Positions 11,339 to 24,800 are shown, counted from the stretch's first letter. The stretch is 64,000 nt of DNA from Lichenostomus cassidix (GCA_008360975.2 CM039180.1:10941122-11005121); one strand, 5' to 3'. Numbers and translations: made by a program. The notes: generated by a model from the letters alone, not told the origin.

Positions 11339-13413
11339 ATTGCTGGCACTTAGTGCAGTAAAATTATGTCCTTGTTGCTCCTGGGGTAGGATCAAATACT
11401 GAAGTAGTTACCCAAATATGTGTTTGATGAAATGCATGTAAAAATTTGCTAAGAGTGTCTCAGCATTACTGTTTAGGGAAGTATTAATTGGAATGGGTAA
11501 GGTATAAAAGTTGCCTTTGCTGATGAGTTAAAAATAATACAAATATTGAAACACAAAAAACCCAAACAAACCAGAAACATCTTAAAGCTTAGCCAAAAAG
11601 GGAATATCCTCTTCTATTTTACTGTCTTTGTTGAAGAGGAAGCTTTGTTCTTTTTTCCATGGCAGTCAAGAGACTTGTATATTGCATATGTCTCCAAAAC
11701 AACATTAAGAAGAAATTAAGTCTTGAATAGTTCATAAATAAATTATTCCTAGTCAGATTATGAATACATCTAAGTTTAATTATTATAAGGGCATGCTTGC
11801 AAGTATGTAAAAAGTTCTGGTTTTAAAAAAGCATACAAAATTAATACTGAGGCATAAGTGCTGTAGTAATTACTTTTTTTATATATATAGGCAAAAACTT
11901 TATCTCCTAGAAGAAAAAGTAATGGGAAATTTTGATCTGTAGATGTGTGTATTAATATTACAGGCTCAACTGAAGCTGATCCCTGTGTAGACAGGCAGTA
12001 CATCAAATTCTCTGCTCAGCGTCTCATTCTGGAAACTATGTTTACAGGGACTAGTCACAGAACTATGTAAGTAAAGACTGATTTTGCTGAAGGATCATAA
12101 CTTTGATTTATAGGTTGCATGCATTTCAATTAGATCTCATTCAGAAATGGTACACTTAGGCAAAAATCTGTTCTGAGGGTTTCTGCTTCTATTCCTCTTA
12201 TTTTTACCTGCTATGAGCTGCTTTTTAATTACTTACCTGAGGTCATACTGGACATCCTATTGACTTGTAACTGTTTGCACTCTTCACCAGAGAGCTGCAG
12301 GAGTGGTCCTGATTCCCCTCATGACTCCCTTGATGTATCAGAGCCAGGGAAATGCCTCTCTCTCTGCTGCAGGACAGTGAAGAGAAACAGACAGGTGTTT
12401 GCCACTCTTCCAAGAAGTAAATTGGATTCTTAATCATATGGAGTGTGTGCAGCTTGGAGGTGCTCTTGGTGGCAGAACAGCATTCAGGGAGGACTTTGGT
12501 GTTTGATGTGGCCTGTGGTGGGGCAGCAGTACAAGGTTTTGGTACTATACTCATTTGGAAGGGCTCCTCTCAACTTGGAGACAAATATGATTATGAATCC
12601 ATAATGTTCAAACCCTGCATGTAGCTCAGGTTCCTAAGAAAAGATAAGATAGTTGTCATGAGTTCCAGGTCCTGTCCCTGTGTTCAGCCTGGAAGAGCTG
12701 GAATATCATGAAAAGCATTTCAAAGAACTAAGCATAGTGTCTTCTTACACTCTTTTTTTCTGAGGCTGCTGCTACTCATTTTTGTAATTGACTTGTCAGT
12801 GTAAAGATTTGATTGGTGACAAGACTTCAAATCATTACTTTTGTATTGAAGGATGGGCTAGAAAACTACAGGTAGGTAAAACTCAAGTCACATTTGAGCC
12901 ACTTGAGTTGAAATGTAGCCTGTGTTATATAATGCCCATCATGAAAAGCCCATGAATTCTTAAATATGTACTTTGATACTGCCTGACAGATTGATTTACT
13001 GTACAGAGAATCCTTTGCAGGCATACACCCATCTCTTCATACCACAGCTCTGAAGAGAGTGCCAGGGGAATCCAGCTCCTGGAATGATGCTAGGTTGTAG
13101 GAATTCCCTTTTGGTTGAGACCTAATGTCAGTGGCTCAGATTTTTCCCCCACCCTTTTCCCCTTTTCCATTCTTTAAAGCACTGAGCTTTTAATTAGATG
13201 CAATTTTTGCTTACAGACGGGAAAGACAGTTGTGTCACATAACAGACTTGGTGAAATCCATCTCCTTTTCATGGCATTTTTGTGTAACGTGTACTAACAA
13301 ATCTTTTGTGCTTAAGGAATGAAGAAAATTTTTCTTTATTCACTTTCCTTAAATGTTCTTAGTTCAGCTGGACTAAAAGTTTTTCAGAGCAGGAACCAGT
13401 TCTTGTAAGAAGG

Positions 13414-13486
13414 TCTTGTACTGAACGTCCTTGTACTAAAGAAGTACAAATTCTTGTACTAAAATCTTAACTTGTACTGAAAGTCC
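13414..13486. repeat. Diverged short repeat, 'cttgtact' units
   Basis: Four copies of CTTGTACT followed by variable AT-rich bases sit within about 75 bases, with a partial complementary 'agtacaa' between them. The spacing is uneven, so this is a decayed local duplication. Confidence 0.7.
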
Positions 13487-13521
13487 TCTGATCTTCCTGA
13501 GGCCTAAGGACATTACTATGG

Positions 13522-13540
13522 ACAACAACAACAACAACAA
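13522..13540. repeat. (ACA)n microsatellite
   Basis: Six uninterrupted ACA units. Confidence 0.95.
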
Positions 13541-16500
13541 GAAAATATCTTAATTGTATTGGCCTTCCTGCAAAACCTGTTCAGTAAAGTACCTGTTCAC
13601 TCTTAAATCTGTTGTTGTGTAACATTTCATAAAGAATGAAGTGTATTCTTGGCCACATCCCATAAATGATTCCTGTCCTTGTTGAATGTATAATACTCTT
13701 TGGCTGAGAAATTTAATGTAAGAAATACTGTTTATTTTCTCCCCACAATACATCAGCACCTAAAGAGCAGCATAAACTTCAATATCCCTAAATATGTGGC
13801 AAATTCTAATGTTAAAACTTTATTTTGCCACAGTTAGAGATTTTAGTATTTCTCAAGCCACAGTAGCATCCATTGCTACTACTTTGCTGCTTCTCCATCT
13901 TTTGACATGCAGTGCTTTATAAGGTTTTAAACTTGGCAATAGAGTTCCAAATTAATGATATAAGCTACTTAAACAGATATGTGAAAAGTATCAAAATTAC
14001 CAAAATATTTTGCAAGCATGTTATTTTTACCTTTGACTCTTGATTGTTAATTAATTTTCAGTAGGGAGCAAAATATAAATTAAAAAGGATGCCAATATTA
14101 ACTAGTTCCAAGTCTGCTTCCATCTCCTTCCTGTGCTGTCTCTGCAGTCCTTGAATCAAATAAACTTGTAAGTCCTCTTTTTATGCCAGAACTATCCTCT
14201 TCCAAGAACTAAATCACTCTCAGGAATTGCTGCTGTATATAACATGAAGTGGTGTATACATTTGACATACAGAAATTGAATGTTTGATCACTGAGCATTC
14301 AGGTGGGATATTTCTGTTGTGAATAGTTCATAAGCCAGAAAGTGCCAATTTAAAATTTTCAAGGAAGTGCAAAACTTCCTTATGTTTCAGTGCTTATGTA
14401 TGCATGTGTAACGTAGTCTAGCTGTTGACTCTGATATATTGATTTAAAATGAAGCTATTCTATTCTAGAAACATGTTTTTCCCTAGAGACACAAGTAAAT
14501 TGGAATAATCTCATGAACTTTGTTTCATTGTGTGTTATAGGGATAACTGCAGATGCTCGTGAATCTGAATACTTTAGTTACCAGGTCAAACTCACTATTT
14601 TAAATTTATTTTTACTTTTATATAGAACATGCTGGTCAAGCATTGCAATTTTTAATTAAATTTTTCATATCTTACTGTAATGCATCTTGCTGGTGTGTTT
14701 CAGGGGTTTTTTTGTATTCACTGACTATGCATATCATATATTATTGCAATTCTGAAAAAGTAAATAATGGTGTTCCTTAGCAGCAATATAATTTATTATT
14801 ACTCTGTTTTAAGTTGTGCCAAATGACTAACCACGCTATTGTGCAGTGCTCAGAACACTATAGCAAATGAAACTTTAGAATAAATAAAAGGCTTCTGTAC
14901 AATATGTCAAACTGGATTTACTCCAGTCCTTTAGGAATAGCAAACTTGTTCATGATCATTTAAATAAAGAGCTGGAAAAGAGAAATGCAAACAATACATG
15001 AAATTTATGGCATGGAATTTATGCTATGGAAGTAATTAGGTTATTCTGCTTACAAATCAGTTCAAATAAATTCTTTAAACTGTTTTCCCCACAACAAAAG
15101 GTTTATAAAAATGTTAGGGAAATAGACTCCATATATGCAACGGAAAATGGCTGCTAGAGACTTTGCAATCTTTGCAGATCTTTGTAATGAAGCAATGATC
15201 TAATAACTAAGAAAGACTGAGTCTTCTGCTACATATCTAACAAATAATTCAGCTTTTTAAAAAGTCTTCTAAATATATTTATCTCTTCCAGTACCATGAG
15301 CCTGGAACACATCTTTTGTTTATAAAGTACCATGTACATCTGCAGCAGTAAGACTTTTATTAGTAATTAGGTCAGTAAAATTCCCCTTTAAAATCCCTTC
15401 ATTATCTATGTAAGTGACAGATAAACCCTCAGAAGAACCCAGATAAACTCATCAGACCTGTAATGCACACTCAAATCTCTAAAATTGATCAGTAGTAGAC
15501 CCTAATAGAGAAAGCATGCACAGATCATGTTATCAAATAAACCTCTGTTATCTTTACTCAAAATAATCTAGACAAGATTTATACTTGCTGTCTTTAGTCT
15601 TAAATTGTCATGTTTCTTGGTTGGATGTGCTTTCATGTGCAAAGCTGCCCTATCCCATATAAAATGCTTCAGCTGTTCTCCATAGACCTACTTTAATAAT
15701 AGAAATTATATTTAGCTCTCCAGAATAACTTGTATGCATTATTGTCCCCTCCCCCCAAAAAAAAGCTCTTTTTTGAGGGGATTATTATAAACCTTTCTTG
15801 TGTGAGTTGCTTAAAAGCTCATTGAGAAGCCAGTTGGTTCACTTACATATCCCAGGACTTTTCTTTATAGCTAAGGAAGTATTCTGTGTGTAGTGTGGCT
15901 TGCATTGTCTGCTGTCAGCACTGCTCTAGGGTGTGCTGTACCCTATGTCAGTCTCTCATTAATATTTCTCTTGCAAAGCTGTCCTTTCAAATCAAGTGTT
16001 CTTCCACTTTAATGCAGTCTCCACCGTTACTGAAAGCAATTACCTTGCCAGACAAGGTGAGAATAGAAAAACAGCTTTTCTTCTTCTCCTAAAGCTGGCC
16101 ACAGATTTCCCTCTGAGGCTATGAGAGTCACAAGTGTATTGCATTTTCTACAGTAGAAATTTGGGACTGTGTTCCCTTGTCAGCACTTTGATGAGATCAG
16201 CTGTGATACTGCTACTACCAGGATTAGCATGCTGTGTCCACTGAGAGACAATTAGGCCGTTGCTGGGTATGGTTCTTGTTTTCTGAGCACACTTTGTATT
16301 GCTTGGGTTTTTTTCCCCTGAAATATGCATGTATAATAATGATTTTCCTCCTGAGGCATTACTATTTCTTTTCTGGGTCTTAATATTTGGGTCTAGCAAA
16401 GGATTCCCACCAAACTTTGGCTTTATCATCTTTGGCAATTGGAAGAGAGAGCATTATCTGTTGTTGCTTTTATTATCTTTCTTTGTACTTATATTCTATC

Positions 16501-17759
16501 TTAATTTACTTTCCATGTTGCCTTTGTGTATTTGACCGAAGATCTGCTTTTATTTGAGAGCTCTCAAGAATGCATTCACTGAACTTCAATTATTTGATTT
16601 AACTGGGGGGGGTGGAATATTGCAAAATGGCATTTGATTATTTTGTAAAAACACTATAGTCCTGCAGCTTTAATTTGGATGTAAATATTTCACAGATTGA
16701 GGGGATAAAGAGTGCATAAATTTATGTACATAAACTAGCATAATAAAATACATTATTACCACACCCTTTGGTGTATGAGTTTAGGGAGTTGTGGAATTTT
16801 CACTAATGTCAGTTTATTTATGTCTTCCCCTTTCTAGCTACTGGATTTTCTTTCTTCCCTTTTAAAAACAAAATTTGTCTTTTTTTGCCATTGGAAAATT
16901 AAAATATTATAGTATAGTAGGAAATTTGTCTTTCACTTCATCCTGGAAACAAGCATTTAACACTGCAATCTGATGACTTACCAGCTTTTACTCTGTGTTT
17001 TTGGCATGAGTATAGTAAATCCTGATTAAAAAGCTTATCTAAATATGTTAATATTGTAGGCTGAAATGGAATGGAGGGAAACCTCTTCAAGATGATGAAG
17101 ATAACATCCCCAGGGCTGTGAGGCTGCGTAGTTCTGCTGCAGTTAAAGCAGGTTTCTGAGCAGTGCAAAGGCATTTAAGGCTTGAAGAACAATCTGGGAG
17201 CAGACTCAGGAGCACAGACTGGGGCATTAGAGCCACTGTGGACCATAAAGTCATTGTAGGTTTTACTGTCATAAAGCTTCATTTGGAAGTACAGGGTGCC
17301 CTGCCCTCTTCTAATTCCATGTACTTACCACATATGTAGCTTCAGGAATGAACATGCTTTGAAACCATCACACCTGGCCTGTTCAAAGTGCAAAAACACG
17401 ACAGTCACAGCTGAGGTACATATCTGTGTTTGTAAGTGGACACAATGATTTTTGAATTGTGTTCATTAACATGGTGTTTAGATGAGGTCCTAAGATGCTA
17501 AAAGCATGTTATTGAAATGATGTGTGCATGCTGCAATAGCTTAATGCTGCTCTACTTTGTTGTCACATCTGGATAAAATGTCAGGTGATTTTTCTAATTT
17601 TAAAGATGGTACAGTTTAAGAATCATAGGGAAAGAAATGCTCTTGAAATGGAATAGAGAGGGTGAAATAAAGCTTCTTATGACTGAAACTTTCAAATAAG
17701 TTACTACTTTGCTAGACTGAGGTGTAGACAATTGTCTTCTTACAGAGAAGCTTTTCTCT

Positions 17760-18185
17760 GAGGGCCATGATGGTGGTGAAGAGGCATATGAGGAGTGGCT
17801 GAGGTCACTTGGTTTGTTCTGCCTGGAGAAGAAGAGACTGAGAGGAGACCTCATTGCAGTTACAGCTTCCTTGTAAAGGGAAGATGAGGGGCAGACACTG
17901 ATCTGTTCTCTGTGGTGACCAGGGACAGGACCAGAGGGAATGGCCTGAAGCTGTGTCAGGGGAGGTTTAGGTTGGATATTTAAAAAATGTTCTTCATCCA
18001 GCAGTTGGTTGGCACTGCACAGCTCCCCAGGGCAGTGGTCACAGCACCGAGCCTGACAGAGTTCAGGAGACATTTGAACAATGCTTTCAGGCACATGTGA
18101 CTCTTGGGGATGGTGCTGTGCAGGACCAGGAGCTGGATCTGATGTTACCTGTGGGTTCCTTCCAGCTTGTCAGATTCTGTAATCT
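17760..18185 (+). mobile_element. CR1 LINE fragment, 3' end
   Basis: Blocks in CR1 order on the plus strand are 'tgcctggagaagaagagactgagaggagacctcattgc' split over 17820-17858, 'gaccagggacaggaccagaggga' near 17917-17939, 'ggggaggtttaggttggatatt' near 17959-17980, a diverged middle, and 'gggttccttccagcttgtcagattctgtaatctg' at the tail. The wording differs from the 10885 copy, so it probably belongs to another CR1 subfamily. The 164-codon minus-strand frame at 17600-18094 overlaps it and is antisense to the repeat, so I do not read it as a gene. Confidence 0.88.
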
Positions 18186-19309
18186 GAAGGAAGCTTTCTT
18201 TATGCCTTTTAAAAGTAAAATAAAGTTATTTTGAGAAGATTGAGACTTTGGAATATGTTGAATTTATTCCTGCCTCACTGCCTGACTCGACTACACCTTG
18301 AGACTTGCTAAAGTCTGTTTTCAAGTCACTTCCCCTTGCTTGCAATATTTGCAGGGAGACTGTTGTGTTCTAGTTGTCATTTCTCTCCTCTGGCAAGTCA
18401 AAACACAGTGCCAGCAATCTGCTTTGCAACCTGTCAGCTCTCCAAGGTTGTCTCTGCTCATGCTGGTTGAACAGATTTTTTGAGCCAATGTTTCTGGGTG
18501 CTGGGGTTTGGGTTTTTTTCTCTCTTTTCATTTTGGAGTCATATTCTCTTTCACTTCTGCTATTGCTTTAGCTTCTTGCATTTTAAGCTATCCAATGATA
18601 ATGCACAAAACTGGAATCTGTGAGTTGGAATTTGTTACTCTGAAATTCTGGAAAGCGTGAGAACAGACTACAGATTTGTAGTCAGACTGCATTTCATGGA
18701 GGATTGGCATATATATGTTTTTCATCGTACAAGCATCATAGTATTTTTTTATTAAGAGACTTTTCATGATCACAAGTGTGATTCTTTGGGAGACAGGGGA
18801 GAAGAAAGTCTGTTTCACCAAGACAAATGCTTCCAATGCACTTGGAAAGGAGTCTTCTCAAAGTTGCTGTTGGACCAAGTCCCAGAGTGACATGGTACTA
18901 AAGCTGGGGCTGTCACCAAGCTTTCAAAAAACTTTAAATGTAATTGTTATGATGGAAGTAAACAGGAGAATATGGAAACATATTAATTGAAATTTACTCT
19001 TTTTAGATAAGCATTTGGATTGCTTTGTTCTTTTAAAGTTAATCTTCATAATATTCCAGAGACCAGATGTTTAGTGCCATGTCCTTATGGCATTAGTCAG
19101 CTATGGTGCAGGCCTTCTCAAGGGCTTGTGGCACATGATACACCTATGGCATTTGCTAACTCAGAAAAGTTAGCACTAACTAAACTCTGAATTTTGTTGG
19201 CTAATCTATAAGGTACTGAGTGCAATACATGCATACAAACCTAACATAGGTCACATTACTTCCTCTTCTTGAAAATGGCACAATACTCAGACCTAGAGTG
19301 AATCACTGG
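18186..19309. other. Non-coding stretch between CR1 and LTR, no gene seen
   Basis: Only short frames are present and none is recognised. No ordered repeat is visible. Confidence 0.6.
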
Positions 19310-19360
19310 TTATATTAGTTTGAAAACAAACCAGTGGGAGATTGCAAGTCAGAATTATAA

Positions 19361-19366
19361 TTTAAT
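19361..19366 (-). terminator. Polyadenylation signal of the solo LTR
   Basis: ATTAAA on the minus strand, the common variant of AATAAA, lies about 20 bases before a GACTTGCAATC stretch that would be the R/U5 boundary. Confidence 0.5.
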
Positions 19367-19586
19367 AGGAAAATTAAAAATAAATGCTATAATACAAGAA
19401 AAAATACTGACAAGAGTGAGATACAACCTGACATCCTGCTAGGGTGGTGGTAGCAGTCCAAGTGAAGTAGTTGGGTTGAAGCAGTGATCCTGGGGAGGTC
19501 TGGTCTCCACCTGAAGGTCCACTGATAGCTCTCATCTTCTGGGAATATAGTAGACCAAAGGTCCCTTGTGCAGCTCCAAGGCCAGG

Positions 19587-19592
19587 TTATAT
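19587..19592 (-). promoter_or_regulatory. TATA box of the solo LTR
   Basis: TATAAC read on the minus strand, preceded by a GC-rich stretch with GGAGGGAGGAGCC. It is placed correctly relative to the ATTAAA signal for LTR transcription. Current activity is unknown. Confidence 0.6.
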
Positions 19593-19741
19593 CCAGGTGG
19601 GAATGCTTGGCTCCTCCCTCCTGGGCTGAGCCTCTCACAATAGGATGAGATAATTCCATGAGTCATGTGGTGGGTTCTTGATTGCTCATTAACAGTTATC
19701 AGGGACGAGTCATAGCAGGAGATAACAGCTAATGTCCCACA

Positions 19742-21214
19742 GCTGGTGGAGGTGGGAATAGAATAAATACATCTATATTGCAACTTAGGATACTGGTGCT
19801 CTGCAGTGGAGTACACAGGTCCAGAACAAAGCAGGAGAGGGAAGGGCAGGAACTCCTTGGCTTGGTGTTAATTTACTTTGAGTTCTACATTCAGTGGGAA
19901 AACTTTTCTGCTATGTTTATGGGAAGTTTTCTTCATTTGAAATCTCTCTATAGATGGAACACTATTGAAATCTGGGAACCAAGGAAAGAGGAACCATTTT
20001 CTAGTCCTGGGTTGGTAAGGATTTCTGGAGTGGAGTGGCTTGGCACCCAAAATTTTGATGTGGCCATGCAGCCTCATGCTCACCAGCTATTTAATTTCTG
20101 AGGTGCTCAGATGTACTGAGGTGCACCTCAGTAGAGATTCCTCTGTAGTTCTTCTGTCAAAGATAATGGATCCTTTCTTAAGAAGATAATAGAGTCTTGT
20201 CATAAATTGTTTTGCAGAAGTGTTCTCAAACAATATTAGAGTTCAGTTTTAAAATTTGTAAATATATTTATGGTTATATTTTTATACTGGCCTTTTAGAA
20301 GTGCCTGATTCTCTTCCCAATGAGTAGGTGAACTCAGAGTTACCAGCTTTGATTTAGATATCTGAATTTTAGCTTCCTAGAATTGGAAAATATTAATCTC
20401 ATCTTTTACTGCTTAAAGGAAGCCATGTTGCTTAAACATCTTGCAGTAAGGGAATAGGCTTTTTTTTTTTTTTTTACTTATGAACACAATTCGTAATATT
20501 TTTACTCTTTTCAAGGTCTCGTGTGAACCTTACATTATGCTAGTTTAAGTAAAATTAGTTATGGTATTAACTTTTACTTCTCCAGGGCACAGTTGCCCAG
20601 GACTGTCAACTGTTGTCTAATGGTTCTGTTAAATACCATGATTGTGAATATACTTTAAATCACATATTTTTTTTATAGGTGCTTCTGTGGGTTTTTCTCT
20701 TTTTTAAAATTTCCTGTTTATTGTTACCTGATCTGAATAGCTTTTGTACATCTTATACTTAAGTAGTTTAACTAGAGAATAGGGATAAAGAGTTGGCCAA
20801 ACTGCCTTTCTGATGGATGATCCTGATAATAGCAACACGTGGTTTTCTTAGAATGGTTTGATCAATAAAATTACCCTGAATTTAAGATCTCATTGTCTTT
20901 GTCTCCTCACAAAGTAGGAGTTGCTGTTCTTGTAGGCTTTGTCAAGCATTTGATTTCTCAGGTGAAATTTTCTGCTTTGTCCAGTTGAGGCTGTCACTAA
21001 AAGGCTTTGCAATTTTAAAAAATTATTTTATTGCTTGTTTCAGATCAGGCAAATAATTTACTTCAATTGACAACTTGTATGGAAGTTGTCTGAGGGAAAT
21101 CTAGCCTACAGAAAACTCCCTGTCTGTAAAGGGAAGAAAGGTGGGTTTGTAGAGAGATGGAGGCCAAGGTTATCTAACAGCCTAGGTCTGTAAGTAGAGG
21201 TAATCAAATACATC
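19742..21214. other. Non-coding AT-rich stretch with a T run
   Basis: No gene is recognised. A 16-base T run lies at 20460-20475. A 107-codon plus-strand frame starts at 19778, just outside the LTR, and has no features I can name. Confidence 0.55.
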
Positions 21215-21888
21215 AGGTGACATCCCTCAGGCGTTGGTACTGGCACTGGTGCTGTTTAACATTTTTGTTGGCGTTCGCGGTCCTGAAAGCCAACTGTGTC
21301 CTGGGCTGTGTCACAAACAGTGTGGCCAGAAGGTTGAGGAGGGTGATTCTCCCCTTCTACTCCCCTCTTGTGAAACCCCACCTGGAGTTCTGTGTCCAGT
21401 TCTGGGGTCACCAACAGAAGAAAGGATGTGAACCTGTTGGAGCAAGTTCAGAAAAATCCATGAGGATGATCAGAGGGCTGGAGCAGCTCTCCTGCAGAGA
21501 CAGACTGAGAGAATTGGGGTTGTTTGGCCAGGAGAAGAGAAGGCTCTGGAAAGACATTGCAGCAGCCATACAATTTCTAAAGGAGACCTTCAAGAGAACT
21601 GGAGAGGAACATTTGCAAGGGTGTGTAGCCACAGGACGTGGGGTAATGGCCTTGAACTGGACTGAAAGAGAGTAGGTTTAGATTGAATGTGATGAAGAAA
21701 TTCTTTACTGAGGGTGGTGAGGTGCTGAAACAGGTTGCCCAGAGATGCTGTAGATGCCCCTGGAAGTGTTCAAGACCAGGGTTGATGCAACCTGGTGTAG
21801 TGAAAGATATCCTTGACTGTGGCAGAGGATTGGAACTCAATCATCTTTGAGGTCACTTCCAACCCATTCCATGATTTTATTATATGAC
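21215..21888 (+). mobile_element. CR1 LINE fragment with fossil reverse-transcriptase frame and internal deletion
   Basis: This is the longest CR1 copy, about 670 bases on the plus strand. It opens at the conserved RT motif region ('catccctcaggc...ctggtgctgtttaacatttttgtt', decoding as a decayed form of PQGSVLGPVLFNIF), then jumps near 21275 to the C-terminal part, so the usual stretch between is deleted. The frame at 21217-21675 (152 codons) keeps family-typical residues such as KPHLEFCVQFWG, MIRGLEQL, LRELGLFGQEKRRL and IAAAIQFLK. The 3' part has 'ggttgcccagagatgctgtag', 'cacttccaacccattccatgatt' and a decayed tail. It lacks the endonuclease and most of the RT domain, so it is inactive. Confidence 0.92.
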
Positions 21889-24800
21889 AAAACAGGTAAT
21901 GCTAGAAACAGAAATGCTCATCACAGAAATCTTGTAGCTATTAACTAGAGAAAAATATGCCAAGAATTCCCTTTAAATGAAATAAACTGGTTGTGCTAAC
22001 TGGCAGAATGCTACTTTATCTTAGTTTTTCTAGACTGATATCAGACCTTTATAGAATAAAGCCTAATTTCTCATAAATGCTGGTCATAAACATGTATAAA
22101 CAATTCTTGCAGAGTTATTTAGTGGGAGTTAGAGGAGTAGAAGAGTTAATATTTATTGCTACAATGTACTAGGAATGCAGCCAGCTATCCTCTGATGCAG
22201 GCTGTGCTCAGTAGCAGTGAATATAAGATTAGCAGCACATGGAGTGAAAGACTGGCAAAGACAGGACTCTAATTCATAGACAGAGAAGTTGGATTTGTGC
22301 ATTAAAGTTGTACTTGTGCAACACTGTACAAAAGGCAGCACAGGAGAGACTACTTGCCTTGACTTTCCCCTGCTTAACTAATTGCTCCCTCCTAGCTGCT
22401 GCTGTTATGGTTTATAACCACATAAACGCCTCCAGGTTTCACTATAATTGATCATAACAAATCCTTTGCCATCAAAGCTCAACTGAACCTTTTCAGTTCA
22501 GTTTACAAACAATTACTCTCAGTGGTCTCCCTCCTAAGATTGGCATATTTTTAGCTTAATGTTAGTGTGAAGAGGCCTGAGTTTGTCCAGGTTATTTACA
22601 TAAATCTTGCATATCCTTTTTTTTCCAAAAACATTTTTAAGATCTATTGCTTTTACCTGGGCAGTACTGGAGATCAGACAAATACATTCCATAAGCTTGA
22701 AACTTTTTTTTTTTTAAAGGAAAAAAGAAATTTCAACCCAGAGGGCCTTTTGAATATAATGACCAAGATAGAGTTTATACTCTCAGTAGAAAAAAAAAAA
22801 ATCAGCCAAATGGCCTGTGGGCTTGCCTAGCAGATATAGGAGCTGCATGTATGGGAAATGGAATGATTTGGATTCTGGCTGTTCCTCCTGCAGGAAGGAG
22901 CAGCTTCAGTGAGGGGTAAGGCTAAGGAAGGATGCCTGTTGCTTGCAAAATTATAGTCTTGCTTTGCATCTGTGCAAGCAGTTTGCTCACTAAAAATATC
23001 TTGAAAGTAATAGAAAGGGATAAATCAATGGGATTATCTAATTAGAAAACAAAGCCAACAAGATAATTAATCTTTACACAGTGGGCCCATTTTTCATACT
23101 GTGTGTCTGCAATGTTGTTCAGATGGCAACTCCTGTTGGCATGGTTGGGTTTGTTCTTTTGGTCCAGGGCTTGTGCTACACAGCACCATTTATGCTGGAG
23201 AGATGGACTTCCTATAAGGAGTTGTCCTTTATTGCAGGCACTCTTTTTATTAATGGGGCCGCTAAGCAGCAATGACTTTTTCATTTCTACATCAAAATGT
23301 CTTGATGCCTTAAATGATTCCTCTCCTTTTCCAAAGCCTGTTTCCCCTTGAAAGGATGACCTAAAGTGGGATTCAAGTAGCAATAGGTTTTACAAGGACA
23401 ATTTAGAGAAATATTAGTAGGGCAGTTGTTTATGGGGTTGTCCAGCCGAGGAAGGCACAGAATCTTTGTGTTTTGCCCAAAGGAGAGCTCAGAGGACTTG
23501 TAGAAAATCCATTTGTGCTGCAACTGTAGGATTTGTTTAAAATACTTGTACTTAAGTATGAAATGCAGAAGTTTTACCTCAGTGTGACTGTCTTGCCAGT
23601 CTCTTCAAATGTCTGTGACTTCTTTTATTTAATCTTCTTTGGTTTTTATTAGGTGCTATATAAAATGTGGTAGTAATGCACACCAACAGGTGAAAAAGAA
23701 GATAAAATCCCAGGCCTTTCTTAAAGTCAGCTATGTAATTTGCAGGGTACCAGATGCTGTGGTGGATCTGGTAAGGTGTGTGTTTGGAATTCAAGCACAT
23801 TTTAATTTTACTTCTTCAGGGGTAAAAAAAATTTCAAAGTCTTTTTTAGTTCCTCAAATAGAGAATTTTCAAGTTTGTGGCTGAGGATTGCAAAAGTTTT
23901 TTATTCTGTGGGGTTAGGGCTGATTTTTATATTAGTACTTGAAACTCTTAGGTTGTCAGTTTACTGTTTGGATGAAACTGCCAAGCTTTCAGGGAACATC
24001 TTGCAATATTAGTTTTATTTGCTGACATTAAATGTCTTGGTACATTTTCTTTCTGAACATCTAGGTTTTTCTTTGTATAGTAGAGGGATTTGAAGTTTAT
24101 AGCCTGGATATGCTTTTTTACTACGCCTGTAAAAATCCACCCACATTTGGCAAAGTTATGAACATTTGAAAAATTGCATTTCACACATTCCTGGTCAAGT
24201 TTTATTAGATTTTTAGCAGCTGCATTTCCAAAAGATTACGTATGTATTGGATGTTTGCCTCCATTAAGACAGGGCTTTCCTTGAAATTGCTGCTCTGAGT
24301 TGAACAGGTCAAACCAGTACAACCAGAGGAGCTGAGATCAAGGAATTTGCCTGTCATGTTTCCTAGTGAGCACCCTGTTACAATCAATATGAATTAAACC
24401 TTGAGGATTAAGCTTCAGAAGGGATAGGAACTGGCCAGGTGGATGGGAGTGGTTATTAGTTATGTGGTAAGTAAAAAAAAAAAGTTGGATTTGTCTGCAT
24501 GGCTAACCAGGAGTGGGGAGAGCACTAAAATAAGATGTGGATCCTAGAAAGGAGCTCTGGCTGAGCAATGGACAGGGGCTGAAATGGTGGCCTTGAGGGA
24601 TTGCTGGATTGCATGAAGAGACTATGCTGCAGCTGGAGAAAAACAGGAGAGGGGAGAGGGGCTGGGTGGGATGGAATGATATGGTAAAGGAGAGAGACAG
24701 CCTGGATATGCTGGCTGAAATCTCCTGTGTGACTTCAGTCTCAGTTCTGCCAGGAGATAAAGTGCTTCATGTGTGCAAGGTGTGTGCTTGAGAACAAACC

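Larger units (their letters stand above)
11339..17759. other. Non-coding AT-rich stretch, no gene seen
   Basis: No recognisable gene or transposon. It holds a short AAC tract (13522-13540), a cluster of four diverged 'cttgtact' units (13414-13486), and many AT-rich low-complexity patches. Frames up to about 103 codons (12243-12554 minus) look random. Confidence 0.55.
19310..19741 (-). mobile_element. Solo LTR of an endogenous retrovirus, ERVL-like
   Basis: Read on the minus strand, the element begins TGTGGGACATTAG at 19741 and shows a promoter-like region with a GC-rich box before a TATA motif (TATAAC, 19592-19587), then about 220 bases later an ATTAAA polyadenylation signal (19366-19361) followed by a short U5-like end. 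This order (U3, TATA, R, polyA signal, U5) is that of a retroviral LTR. No gag, pol or env remains are seen on either side, so it is a solo LTR left by recombination. A weak possible target duplication is ACTGG (19305-19309) and GCTGG (19742-19746). The assignment to an avian ERVL-like family is from memory of similar songbird LTRs; the right boundary is better supported than the left. Confidence 0.75.

Noticed and set aside
17600..18094. 164-codon minus-strand frame
   Set aside because: It is antisense to a CR1 fragment for most of its length, and such frames recur wherever this repeat occurs.
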